A stretch of 64,000 nt of DNA from Rhizophagus irregularis (taxonomy: Eukaryota > Glomeromycota > Glomeromycetes > Glomerales > Glomeraceae): NCBI RefSeq assembly GCF_026210795.1, contig NC_089443.1, positions 3,286,001 to 3,350,000 of the forward strand. Direction: 5' to 3'. The notes beneath the pieces were generated by a model that searched no databases, was not told the DNA's origin, and saw nothing but the letters and a program-made list of their open reading frames with translations. Numbering within the stretch: position 1 is the stretch's first letter; each line of letters starts with the position of its first letter. The translations under genes and the position numbers were made by a program. Of this stretch, positions 21,285 to 32,926 are shown piece by piece.

Positions 21285-22995
21285 TCTGAAATAATACGGG
21301 ATCGTAAATGTTCCGAAGTATTATGATCGAAATATTCCGAAATAATACGTGATCGTAAATTTGATCGTTACGGATTCGGAAAATATTCCGTAATAATACG
21401 TGATCGCAAATGTTTCGAAACATTACGATCGAAATATTCCATAATAATACGTGATCATAAATGTTTTGAAATATTACGATCGAAATATTCCATAATAATA
21501 CGTGATCGTAAATGTTCTGAAGCATTACGATCGAAATATTCCATAATAATACGTGATCGTAAATGTTCCGAAGCATTACGGTCAAAATATTCCATAATAA
21601 TACGTGATCGCAAATGTTTCGAAACATTACGATCGAAATATTCCGTAATAATACGTGATCGTAAATGTTTCGAAACATTACGATCGAAATATTCTGTAAT
21701 AATACGTGATCGTAAATGTTCTGAAGCATTATGATTGAAATATTCCATAATAATACGTGATCGTAAATATTCCGAAGCATTACGGTCAAAATATTCCGTA
21801 ATAATACGTGATCGCAAATGTTTCAAAACATTACGATCGAAATATTCCGTAATAATACGTGATCGTAAATGTTTCGAAACATTACGATTGAAATATTCCA
21901 TAATAATATGTGATCATAAATGTTCCGAAGCATTACGATCAAAATATTCTGTAATAATACGTGATCGTAAATGTTCCGAAGCATTACAATTGAAATATTC
22001 CGTAATAATACGTGATCGAAAATGTTCTGAAGCATTACGATCGAAATATTCCGTAATAATATGATATCGCAATTGTTCCGAAGCATTACGATCAAAATAT
22101 TCCGTAATAATACGTGATCAAAATGTTCCGAAGCATTACGATCAAAATATTCCATAATAATATGTGATCGCAAATGTTTCGAAACATTACGATCGAAATA
22201 TTCCATAATAATACATGATCGTAAATGTTTCGAAATATTACGATCAAAATATTTCGTAATAATACGTGATCATAAATGTTCCAAAGCATTACGATCGAAA
22301 TATTCCGTAATAATACGTGATCGTAAATGTTCTGAAGCATTACGATCGAAATATTCCGTAATAATACGTGATTGAAAATGTTCCGAAGCATTACAATCGA
22401 AATATTCCATAATAATATGATATCGCAATTGTTCCGAAGCATTACAATTGAAATATTCTGTAATAATACGTGATCGAAAATGTTCCGAAGCATTACGATT
22501 AAAATATTCCGTAGAATTACGATATCGCAATTGTTCGAAGCATTACGATCGAAATATTCCGTAATAATACGTGATCGTAAATGTTTCGAAGCATTACGGT
22601 CAAAATATTCCGTAATAATATGTGATCGTAAATATTAGCCCTGTTCATTTCCGGTCGGGTACATTTTTCGGTCGGATTTTGTTGTACAAAAATTATCCAA
22701 TAAAATTTTATATTTTCGATCGCAAATTGAACTGCTTTAGATTGAAATTTAGTTCAAACTCCTTGTATTTCCTGTAACTGATTTTGTTAGGATTAAAAAG
22801 GAAATTATAACTTATGTCTTTTTCTTAAATATCACGTAAACAGAAATTATCTAATTTTGGTTGGTTGTTTTTGGTATTCAAAACGGGCTAAAAGTTCAGA
22901 AAATGGTTGCGTTGTACACCGAAAAATGCAATCGACCGGAAATGAACAGGGCTATTTTGAAGCGTTACGGTCGAAATATTCTGTAATAAATTCAA
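21285..22995. repeat. 51-bp satellite array, left subterminal
   Basis: About 27 tandem units of 51 bp, each built from CGAAATATTCCGTAATAATA, CGTGATCGTAAATG and TTCCGAAGCATTACGAT with scattered changes. Because 51 is a multiple of 3, long apparent reading frames appear on both strands (a 17-residue repeat such as EYFDRNVSKHLRSRIIT). They have no independent start or codon signature and are not genes. The array is interrupted by a MITE at 22,637-22,953 and resumes briefly after it. It lies immediately inside the left terminal repeat. Confidence 0.9.
22637..22953. mobile_element. MITE inserted in the satellite array
   Basis: The 317-bp element starts AGCCCTGTTCATTTCCGGTC and ends with the inverse, GACCGGAAATGAACAGGGCT. 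A second inverted block contains CCGAAAAATG. ATT occurs on both sides (22,634-22,636; 22,954-22,956), and the 51-bp satellite resumes after it. A 3-bp duplication suits PIF/Harbinger or CACTA derivatives; the class is not resolved. Confidence 0.75.
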
Positions 22996-23253
22996 TAACT
23001 TATATTACGCTACGTAACTTATCTCATCTGGTAATTCAAGTTTCTAAAATAATCATTCTTATTTATTACAATTGTAATATTTCACATTTACACAAAATAA
23101 AGTGGCCAACTACATAATGATCAAATATATTTTACCCGAACATGTATTTATTTATTGACTTGAAAATTATCTCCTTTATTAAAATAAATGGGATATTAAA
23201 ATATATGGGGGGATATTAAAATATAAAAAATATATGCGTAGTCAATTATTATT

Positions 23254-24606
23254 TTATTTTTTATATTGTTTTTTTAATCGCCTCATTCTTTCTTTTGTCT
23301 CTTCATCCGTACTACTTATATAAATTCTTCCGCCTTCCTCCTCGTCTTCTTCTCTTATCTCGTTTTCTTCCTCTTCTTGTAATACTTCTTCTGCTTCGTC
23401 AGCTACTTCTTCTGCTTCATCAACTTCTGCTGCTTCATCAACTCCTTTGTTTGTCTCTTCAGCTTCTTGGGAAGCTTCTATTTCGTCATTATCGGAATAT
23501 GAATAATTATCCTTACTTGTAATTTTTTTCTAAGAAGTAAAACAAAATTAGTTTTTAAATATTACTATTTATTCAAATTTCTAATGCTTACCAAATTCTT
23601 CGTTAAAACGGGTTTTATGACAGATTCTGTAACCTGAATATGTAAATTTTTCGGATTTAAAATAATTTCACAAATACTTATTGCATATGCAATTTGCATA
23701 TTAGATAATTGATTTTTGCCTTTAAGTATTTGGAGGATTCTCGACATATATGTCTCCAGATCCGGATTCTTGATTTTTTTGAATAAATTACCGTAACAAT
23801 TTTTCACGGCTGGGCTCCCTTTCCATTTTCTTATTTCGCTTTCTATTAATGCCGTGTTTACGGCAGTGATTGTGGGAAGGTTAAATTCTTTAAAAACGAC
23901 ATACATTATGTCTTTCACTTTAGAAGCTAAAGAACCCCGGGCACTACGATGTTTAACTAGAAGTTAAAGAAAAGATTTTAAATTTAAATTTCAATAAATT
24001 AATGTAAAATCGTAATTTCTCAAAACTTACGGGAGAAGCAATGTTTTTTTCATAAAATATAATCCATTTATCATATCTTTTAAACCGTTTAATAAAATCA
24101 TCGTAGTTTTCATTCATATAATTATTAGTGAACTCTCAAAGTTCATCGGGGGTAGGATATATTGAAGCTTCAAGTAACTTTTTAGCAACTTCTTTGATTA
24201 TTTTCTATAATCAAGAATATAATGATTTAATGAGGAATTACTACTAAATGTTCAACCATGATTTACGTAAATATTTGTATTTTTGGGTCTTACCTTTATA
24301 TATTCTTCATCCCCTTGATTACTATCATTATTTTTATCGACTGATTCTTCTACTTAAATAATTATATCCAGTTTGGATAAAATTTTTGTATTCTGGCGCA
24401 ATATTTTCGTTAAAACTTCTTTATAACAGTAGAATATAAATAATATAAATAATAATATATTAGTAATAATTATTTTTATTTTTCAAAAATATATAATTTA
24501 ACCGACCATTAATTAATTCATCAGAAGATTCGTCGGTTTTACTCCGTTTCGTACATGCTCGACTGTTTCAGTGTTTTTTTTTTTATTATTATTATTTTTG
24601 TCCATG
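23254..24606 (-). pseudogene. Transposon accessory gene, left copy (unknown family)
   Basis: Read on the minus strand from a possible ATG at 24,606, several exons with GT-AG borders can be followed. They are a coiled-coil-like stretch (LTKILRQNTKILSKLD), a segment ending YDKWIIFYEKNIASP, a core exon with RSARGSLASKVKDIMYVVF and RKWKGSPAVKNCYGNLFKK, then IAYAISICEIILNP. A last exon encodes a long acidic tail (E/D/A) ending at 23,254. The right copy (30,789-32,926) has the same order and at least two of the same splice positions. A TAA near 24,370 and a TGA at 24,136-24,138 interrupt it, and the N-terminal exon does not join cleanly, so it is probably defective. I do not recognise the family. 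Its pairing with the transposase suggests a DNA-binding or regulatory role like CACTA TnpA, which is inference only. Confidence 0.55.
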
Positions 24607-24649
24607 ATTGAAAAAATGAAAAAAAGAGAAATTTAACGGATAGAAGAGA

Positions 24650-25400
24650 AGAAAGGAGTTTAACGGATGAATTGAGAGAGAAAAGAAAGGGGTTGGTTAA
24701 TGGATAAAGGAGAGTTTGAAGGATGCCTGTGAAACAATAGCATGAGTTTTTTTTCTGTTAGTGGACTTGCATTGCGTTGCAAAATTTTTTTTTTTTTTTG
24801 AAAGGATTTGTTAAGGGGTGTGAAAAAGAAATAGAAAAGACATGAACTTGCATATATTTCTAAAAAAAAAAAAATCTGGGAACGTTTGCAGATCAGTAGA
24901 AGAAAAAAGGTATAAAAAAAAAAAAATCTGGGAACATTTGCAAATCCAGTAGAAGAAAAAAGGCATGAAATGAAAATGAGCAAGACGCTCGAGAGACTAA
25001 ATCTGCAGACAAAAAAGATGAGGACCAAGCCTAAACGGATAGATTGAAAGGGGTTGGTTAATGGATAAAGGAGAGTTTGAAGGATGCCTGTGAAATAATA
25101 GCATGAGTTTTTTTCTGTTAGTGGACTCGCATTGCGTTGCAAATTTTTTTTTTGAAAAGGATTTTGTTAAGGGGTGTGAAAAAGAAAATAGAAAAGACAT
25201 GAACTTGCATATATTTCTAAAAAAAAAAAAAAAAATCTGGGAACATTTGCAAATCCAGTAGAAGAAAAAAGGCATGAAATGAAAAATGAGCAAGACGCTC
25301 GAGAGACTAAATCTGCAGACAAAAAAGATGAGGACCAAGCCTACAGAAGATGAACAGAAACAATGCATATTTATATATTTTATTGTTTGTAAATCTTTCT
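24650..25400. repeat. Tandem duplication, two ~365-bp units
   Basis: 24,660-25,030 and 25,040-25,345 share, in order, GGGGTTGGTTAATGGATAAA, GAGAGTTTGAAGGATGCCTG, GACTTGCATTGCGTTGC (or its variant), a long A/T run, CTGGGAACATTTGCAAATCC and CGCTCGAGAGACTAAATCTG. An extra partial CTGGGAACGTTTGC block sits in unit 1. Antisense open frames here come from poly-T runs and are not considered genes. Confidence 0.8.
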
Positions 25401-25479
25401 ATATACTGTTGTTTGTTAAAAAAAATTATTTGATCATTATGCGTAATGATCGACTACACAACAAGTTTAATTTCATGCA

Positions 25480-25850
25480 AAGCCTATATATTTCTAGATC
25501 GCAATAAATATAAGGTTTTCGTTACATTTACAACAAAGTTAATAGATAAATGACAATCTTTCATGCAAAGCCCTACAATATTTCTAGATCCGAATATTTC
25601 GCAATAAATATTCAAATTTTATAAGATTTTCGTTTACATTAAAGTTAATAGATAAATGACAATCTTTCATGCAAAGCCTACAATATTTCTAGATCCGAAA
25701 TATTTCGCAATAAATATTCAAATTTTATAAGGTTTTCGTTTACATTTACAACAAAGTAATAGATAAATGATAATCTTTCATGCAAAGCCCTACTATATTT
25801 CTAGATCTGAAATATCTCGCAATAAATATTCAGATTTTATAAAATAATAA
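25480..25850. repeat. Tandem repeat, ~110-bp unit, about four copies
   Basis: The phrases ATGCAAAGCC(C)TA, ATATTTCTAGATC, CGCAATAAATATTCAAATTT, TATAAG(A/G)TTTTCG and AATAGATAAATGACAATC recur in the same order about every 95-115 bases, with drift. It lies between the left accessory gene and the transposase gene. Confidence 0.75.
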
Positions 25851-26435
25851 GCTGTGCATGATTATAACGAAATTTTTCTAAGCTTATTAATTGATAAATA
25901 TATAGAAAAATGCTTGTGGTCTTTTGATGCACAACTATTGACCGAAAAAATGTATAACCAACCAGATCACAGTTACAATTGAGCACAATTTTTGATTGAT
26001 CGGGTTGGTTATATATCCATAATAGCTTATGTTTATTATATTTATTATAAAATTAAAATCGATCAGAAGAAAACCAATTTTTGTAGATCTGATTAACCGG
26101 CTTATGTTTCCATTAACATGATCTGATCTATAGAGTTTCAAAAATAGGATTTTAGAGATTTTGGCTTATATTAGGCGAGGCTTGTTTCAAATTTGAAATA
26201 TAGCTTCGCCCGAAACTCACTTTATGATTATCGAAATACGCCACTTTTCGTAGAAAAATTTAAAAAGAGGTAAACTTTTCACAATGATCTACGCCTGAGC
26301 TGGATCATGTTGTGGCTAATTATTTTTCGGCTAACTACACCATTATGCAAACATTTATAAATTGACATAAATGAGCAAATAATTTTTTAATTAATTTGTA
26401 AAGTTTAAATTCAAGTAAATAAAATACTCTTAAAA
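25851..26435. other. Leader region of the transposase gene
   Basis: There is no gene. An imperfect inverted repeat (TATAACCAACCAGATCA near 25,950 against TGATCGGGTTGGTTATA near 26,000) and a CTTCGCC-containing stretch near 26,200 stand out. Probable promoter/leader of the gene starting at 26,436. Confidence 0.35.
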
Positions 26436-29432
26436 ATGTCATATAAATGCCCTTTTTGTCTAAGGTACTTCAGCACAAGGTCTGCATACACTCAACATAA
26501 GAATTTTTGTACTCCGCCTAATAACGATAGTAGCGATAGTGAAGAATTAGAAGAATTTGAACATAAAACTAATAATCATGATATCGAGGTAAAGAAAATA
26601 GGAAATTATAAAATTTTTTGAATTTCTTTTTTAACATAATTAATTTTATAGATGGTCCGTGAAGATTCATGTGAAGATCTTTCTGATAATAAAAGTACAG
26701 ACTCGGAAATAAATAATCAGAGTTTTCAAAGTATGATGTCAATTTCAGAGGTTGGTGAAATTGATCAAAATATAGAAGAAATAGACCACGATGAAAATGA
26801 AAATGTCTTTGAAAATATCTTGGAAGATTCTGATTCAGAATTGAATGAAGAAGAATTCAAACCAGAAATTAATGTTAATTACCCAAGTGAAGCATATGGT
26901 GATTTAATGGCATTAGTTACGAAACATAAACTTAACAATGCGACAGAAAATGCTATAATTAAATTCTTTAATAAACATGCAAATTTAGATAAATCACTTC
27001 TTCCAAGATCTATTGAACAAGGCCGCAAATATATGGATAATATGAAACTACCAAATTTAAATTATACTAAAACTAGTATAATGAATTATAATAATAATGA
27101 GTATTTTCTTTATCATCAGTCTTTAATAAACTGTATAAAAAATATTTTGTCAATTTCGGACATATCACAAAATTTTGCGTTAACTTTTGAGAAAGTTGAG
27201 GTAATTATTTTATACTTTCGTATGAAATATACAACTTAATATTATAGGATATTTACTAATCTTCATATAAACTTAAAGCATAATGCGAAAGGAGTTTAGC
27301 GAACAAAATACTGGGAGATGCAAATAAAATGCGGAAAAATCCCCGCCACCTGGTGCCAGCAGGCTTTTATCTTTAATATTATATTCTGACGCTACAAATG
27401 TTCGACACACTATAAAAAAGTCAACTCCATCCCATTTACTTGTCTATTGGTAATATTAAAAATTGGAGGCGTAATAAGAAAGATGCAAAGCAATTATTAG
27501 CGTATCTGCCGATCTTAAAATCTAATAATATTACTGAAAGGAAGTCTGAAACATTTAAGATTGCTGTTCGCGAATGCTTCCATAAATCTTTGGAATTGTT
27601 ACTAGACCCTTTATTAAAATTAAATAAAAATGGCATTGATCTATTTTTAAATAACGAAATGATTTGGTTTTATCCTAGAGTTTCAGGCTATAATATCTGA
27701 CTGGCCGGAAGCTGCAACGTACTGTCTTACATACAAATCACCAATGTCGAAACATCCTTGTCATTTTTGTCTAGTCACAAGAGACAATCTTGCTGATCTT
27801 AATTTACAAATTGATGATATAACACCACGAACTCATGTTAATATGCAGCAGTATTTTAATCAAAACTCGGGAAATTCTGTTTGCATTGAAAATATATCTA
27901 ATTTTTTTTGGAATCTGCCGTAAGTTTACATAATATTTGTTAGGCATCCAGCCATTTCGCCAAATCACGTAAGCATTACAAGCATTACACTAACATGAGT
28001 TTATTTTTATTAATTTATATTAAGTAATATAAATATCTATCAAGCCACAGTGCCTGATAGAATGCATCATCTCGATTTAGGCCTCTTTCATTATCAAATC
28101 GATTATACGAAAAAACTTTTAGGGGCGCAATGTGGCAAAACTTTAGTTGATGAAGTAAATCATCGATTAGCCGCAATACCAAGATTTTCCGGTTTGAAGA
28201 TCTTTACAAATGGCATACAATCAATATCCAGATTAACAGCTAATGAGTATCGCAATCTAATGAAAGTAATGGTTTTTGTAGTGGACAATTTGTTTGTAAA
28301 TAATGAGGATGATGAAAATTTTGTAAAGAATGAAGATCTGGCAAAACTTTACAAAGCTTGGAATGAAATGTATGCAATTAGTCGATATGAAAATTTCAAA
28401 GAAAGTGATTTGGCCAAATTTAGGGTATGTACTACATAATTATTATAAAACAACGCTGTCCACTAATACTTAAAATTATAATTTCAGGAATCTATAAACA
28501 ATTGGTCTCAAATGTTCATAAAAATTCTCCAATGTATGTTCCCCTCGGAGTTAAAATTACCAAAACTGCATTTGTGGGCATATCATATAATTGATTCGAT
28601 TTGATCATTTGGTGCAGTTAATGGATACACTACGGAGACTTACGAAAGCCTTCACAAAGAATACGTTAAGAATCCCTACCGATTAAGTAATAAAAAAAAT
28701 ATTGAAGTTCAAATAATGAAAATAGCAAGTATTATTTATATAAAATACACAATACTATGTTAAATTTCTAAAAAAAATTAATTTTTATAGATTCGGCGAC
28801 AATCAATAACAAATATAACCCATCGATTACCAAATTCAGCTACTATCCCTCGTATATTTAAATTTACAGCAATACTTTTCAAATTTCTATTAAAAGATGC
28901 CCATGATTTTTTTGTAGAACAGGCTAATATAGACCACAAAATGAGATCTGGATTTGACAATTTTTTGGAATGTTTAAATCTGTATATGGATCACGAAAGT
29001 ATTGCAAATGAAAGCTACAAGTGACAATATACAGATCAGTTATAATAGAAAATGGTGCAATAATGCGTCTTACTAACAGTTATTATGGCGAGCCTTGGTA
29101 TAGTAATGTGTCTGTTCGTATGAATTCTGATGAATTATTTGATTACGCTTCTGATCAAGGCATTTGTTACGGGCAGGTAATTTTTTAATTGATTTGATAC
29201 TACATATTTATATAATATTGCTAATTTAAAAATGATTTTTTAAATTAAGGTTTTATTAATAGCGAAAATAGAACTTAAGAATCAAAATATTCCATTAAAT
29301 CTCGCATTAATTCAGTGGTATGACTTCAAATTTCAAAATCAACCACATCTTTATGGGTGTCCCTTACTAGAAATTACGGAAATCTATAACTTTATTCGAT
29401 ATAGAAGCAATACAAATATATCGTACATATAG
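26436..29432 (+). pseudogene. Plavaka/CACTA-like transposase with N-terminal C2H2 finger, decayed
   Basis: Exon 1 (26,436-26,588) encodes a C2H2 finger, CPFCLRYFSTRSAYTQHKNFC. A 63-nt intron leads to an acidic exon 2 (26,652-27,200) ending in YLYHQSLINC-type helices typical of fungal Plavaka proteins. The third part (27,248-27,900) is frameshifted with several stops, but IGNIKNWRRNKKDAKQ and KHPCHFCLV are readable. After an intron comes MPDRMHHLDLGLFHYQ and GLKIFTNGIQSISRLTANEY (to 28,421), the clearest family signature. Later exons carry LHLWAYHIIDSI, GYTTETYESLHKEYVKNPYR and ITNITHRLP, with TGA stops at 28,602-28,604 and 29,022-29,024. The reading ends at TAG 29,430. The family would catalyse cut-and-paste transposition at the element's ends; this copy is dead as written. 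Confidence 0.75.
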
Positions 29433-29559
29433 TATCCGGTTTAATAAAACAAATGAATATTTTGTAAATAAATACATATTTTAATAAAGTTTATTATATT
29501 TAACGACAGCGATACTAATATCTTGTATAACGTTACTGATCTAAAATATGACTATTACT

Positions 29560-30780
29560 TTTCCTTTTTTGATAAGGTAAGTTTTATGGATTTCCGTAAA
29601 GTTACGGTTGAATGCGTAAATTGTTCCATTTTTATTGGTTAGACTGTTCATGTCTGATCGGTTACACCAACTAATAAATTCGTGATCAAAAAATGCTGAT
29701 CAAACAACCCCTGACTAATATATAATGAGTTGGAATTTTATTTCACTCAGGAGTGGTATCATTAGATTTTTTATAATGTGTATGCATGCTTATGTTTTCA
29801 AAATTATATAAATTTTTTATCGTACAAAGAAAAACTTTAATGTTTATTGTTTCCATGTAAGATACGACTGACATAATTATTACTACTAAGTATGCAAAGG
29901 TTTCTGCAGTTCCTGCGAATTCTACTTTAATGACTTGTACGAAAAATTGCTTAGTTTAGTATAATGAGTAAGTATCGAAATAAAGCGAATTTCTATCCAT
30001 AATAATAAAACATGTTCACGTGTTTATGTTTTATTTCCATATATGATATAACAATGATATAATTATTAAATATTCGAAGGTTCAAGGTTCCTGCGGATTC
30101 TACTTTAATGACTTGTCAAAAAATTGCTTGGTTTAGTATAATGAGTAAGTATCGAAATCATGCGGTTCTATCCATAATAATAACAAGGAAAAAACTCATG
30201 TTCACGCGTAATTATTTATTTCCATATAAAGTGATATAATTATTGAATATTCGAAGGTTTTACTGCGTTACTGCTTTAATGACTGGTAGCCTGGTTTAGA
30301 ATAATGAGTAAGTAATCGAAATTATCGCTATGTTCGCGTGCGTGTTTTTATTTCCTCAACTGACATAATTATTACTAAGAAAGTTTTTTTGCTTGGTTTA
30401 GAATAATGAGTAATTATGCGAATTGTACGAAAAAATTTCCTGGTTTAGAATAATGAGTAATTATGCGAATTGTACGAAAAAATTTCCTGGTTTAGAATAA
30501 TGAGTAATTATGCAATTTATCTTTATGTTCACGCGCATTTGTTTTTATTTCCTTGACTGACATAATTATTACTAAGAAAGTTTCTGCGGTTCTGCTTAAT
30601 GACTGGTACGAAAATTTGCATGATGTAATTATTGAGTATTCGAAAGTTTCTGTTAATGACTGGTACGAAAAATTGCTTGATTTGGTTTAAAGAGTTTTTT
30701 TTTTTCATAAATAATGGTCAATTTTTTTTCTTCAGAAATATTTTTTTTTCTTAAATTGTAAGAAATCCCATTTTTCAAAA
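29560..30780. repeat. Degenerate repeats between transposase and right accessory gene
   Basis: The phrase TTGCTTGGTTTAGAATAATG followed by AGTAATTATGCGAA and GTACGAAAAA recurs at least seven times. At 30,421-30,515 two copies repeat exactly with a 47-bp period. Other recurring words are TTTCTGCGGTTCTGC, AATGACTGG and ACATAATTATTACTAAG. No gene is present. Confidence 0.7.
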
Positions 30781-30788
30781 GTATCATT

Positions 30789-32926
30789 ATGGAATCAGGA
30801 AATAAATTGAGAGAATCCTCTCGTAAGAAAATTGAGGAATTGCTAATCGGGGAATCACAAGCGCAGTGATAGAAGCTGAAGCCGAAGCAGAAACAACAAC
30901 AGTAAAACCAACATCAACACCAGCGAAACCATCAATGACGAAGTTAACGTTCTTCAGACTAAGAGATGGCTTCTTGTAAATTCAAAAATTGAAGGTATTC
31001 GCAAATATTTAAGAAATTAATAAAATTATCTTGTAATTAATATTTATTGTAATTATGGTACAGTCAACTCCCTCTATAGTCACTCCCGTTATAGTCACAT
31101 TCTACTATATAGTCACACCAGTTGAATGTTCAAAACACTTTATTATTAAAATCTATCCTATATAGTCACAATCTATCTATAGTCACTATCACACCTATCC
31201 TCAAAAATCTTATATTAAAAAGAACTGTTTATAATCACAGTTATATAAAGAATATATTAAATAACTTGGCATCTAATAATCGTACAAAGATGTATCATAG
31301 CTTGTTAGAATCGTCTCACTGAGACGAATCGAATGGTGGTAGTTTTATCCTTTTCCGATCACTGGCTGACGAGTTATTCAACAAAATGTTAAACATCGGC
31401 ATTATAATATTTCTTGATTTACGTTTACTGCGCCATTTAACATTTTGCTAAATTTCTCGGTACCTAGTGATTGTAAAAAGACGATTTATAGCTCGTTGGA
31501 ATCGCCTCATCGAGACGAATCGAATGGTGGTAAGCTCATCTCTCTGTGATCAATATTGACGGAGTTATTACTTAAAAACCATTTAATATTTTTTAATTTC
31601 GGAAATTGATCTAGTGATTGGATTTCGATGTATCTTATACCATTAGATTCGTCTCATCAAGACGAATCGAATGGTAGTAAGATCGTCTTTCTAGGATCAA
31701 TATTGACAGAGTTATTACACAAAAACCATTAATATTTTTTAATTTCGGAAATTAATCTAGTGATTGGATTTCGACGTATTTCATACCATTAGAACCGTCT
31801 CATCAAGACGAATCGAATGGCGGTAAGATCATCTCTCTACGATTAATATTGGCGAAGTTACGATACAATAAATTTTTAAGTATAATTCTGGCTAAAATTA
31901 TGTTAATTTTTGGCCGGAATTATGATATACAAATATAAGAAATTTTTTATATAGTCACATCTCTTTATAATCACCAAATATGGACTGTCCCAAATGTGTG
32001 ACTATAAAGAGAGTTGACTGTAGATCGATTAACAAAGATTGAAAATAAAATCAATACTTTAAGTAAAGAAATACACGAGTTTAAATCCGAATTAAAAAAT
32101 TTACTTTCTGATAAAATAAATTTGTCATCAAGCGTTAAAGAATCATTCATAGTGGTAGGAATATCTTTGAAATATTTAATTTTATTATTTATTTACGTTC
32201 TAATTATTTTGATTGAAGGATATTTAGTACTGAACCATGAGAGTTTTTTCTCTAATTTTACTGAAGACGATTGGATCACGTATTACAACGAGAATATACA
32301 TAAACAAGTAAGTCCTTATTCGATAACAAAATGTTTAATAAAATAAAATAAAATATTAAGTATTAACTTTCTTTGTAAAGTTAACAAAACAAGTACGGTC
32401 CGTAAGAGGAACATTGTCCTCGAAATCAAGGGAGGCTATTTTTTCTATATTCGGATCCTGTTTACCACCTATAAACACAAATGCCAGGCCGTCTGAAGTA
32501 GCAAAGTGGGAGAGAAAACCCGAAGTTAAAGATTGTTTTGAAGGCCTGTTCAAAAAAATGAATCCTAAGGACAAAAATTCTTCGATTGTTTTAGCAAGCG
32601 TTATTGACAGAAGTCCTCCAAAATGACCATTCTAATGCAGCTTGCATATGTTCTTGTGATCTGCTCAACAATTTTAAACCCAAATCATGACGAAATAAGG
32701 TGTAAAAAGAATATCATGAAACAAAAAGTTAAAAAATTTTTAGTAAGTTTGTAATTTTGTAGTAGCATTTAATAAAATATCATTTCGCTGGCTAATCATA
32801 TTATTCTTTAAAGAAAAAAATAACAAAAATAGTCAACGGGGTATAAGATATTCCGATTTTGAAGATAATAGCTATGAGGAAGAAGAAAGCGGAAATGAAA
32901 CTGAAGATGAAGATGATGATGTATAA
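30789..32926 (+). pseudogene. Transposon accessory gene, right copy, split by a MITE
   Basis: ATG at 30,789 opens MESGNKLRESSRKKIEEL and soon meets TGA. The next part is cut by the pogo-like MITE (31,061-32,020). After it come LTKIENKINTLSKEIHEF, a segment ending DDWITYYNENIHKQ at a splice donor, RGTLSSKSREAIFSIFG with KWERKPEVKDCFEGLFKK, then, after a frameshift, MQLAYVLVICSTILNP and KKFL at another donor. The final exon gives an acidic tail ending at TAA 32,924-32,926. Order, splice donors and residues parallel the left copy (23,254-24,606), which points the other way. A hydrophobic stretch (YLILLFIYVLIILI) is present here but was not seen in the left copy. Confidence 0.55.
31061..32020 (+). 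mobile_element. Pogo/Tigger-like MITE, intact 960-bp copy
   Basis: The ends CAGTCAACTCCCTCTATAGTC and, reversed, CAGTCAACTCTCTTTATAGTC sit between TA dinucleotides (31,059-31,060; 32,021-32,022). The interior contains four spaced near-palindromes of the type GATTCGTCTCATCAAGACGA (about 31,310, 31,500, 31,645 and 31,795). It is the sister of the split copy at 7,092-17,714. It inserted inside the right accessory gene. Confidence 0.88.

Noticed and set aside
21151-22530. Long minus- and plus-strand reading frames in the 51-bp array
   Set aside because: They follow directly from the repeat period being divisible by three; no gene-like start, no non-repeat sequence, and frames are open on both strands.
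21285-22995. CRISPR-like repeat array
   Set aside because: Units are contiguous without unique spacers and the DNA is clearly eukaryotic.
23295-23522. Leu-rich plus-strand frame
   Set aside because: It is antisense to the acidic tail exon of the accessory gene, whose splice sites and homologous copy support the minus strand.
24660-25368. Two similar hydrophobic minus-strand frames
   Set aside because: They lie on a tandem duplication full of poly-A/T; the frames differ by homopolymer length and show no domain.
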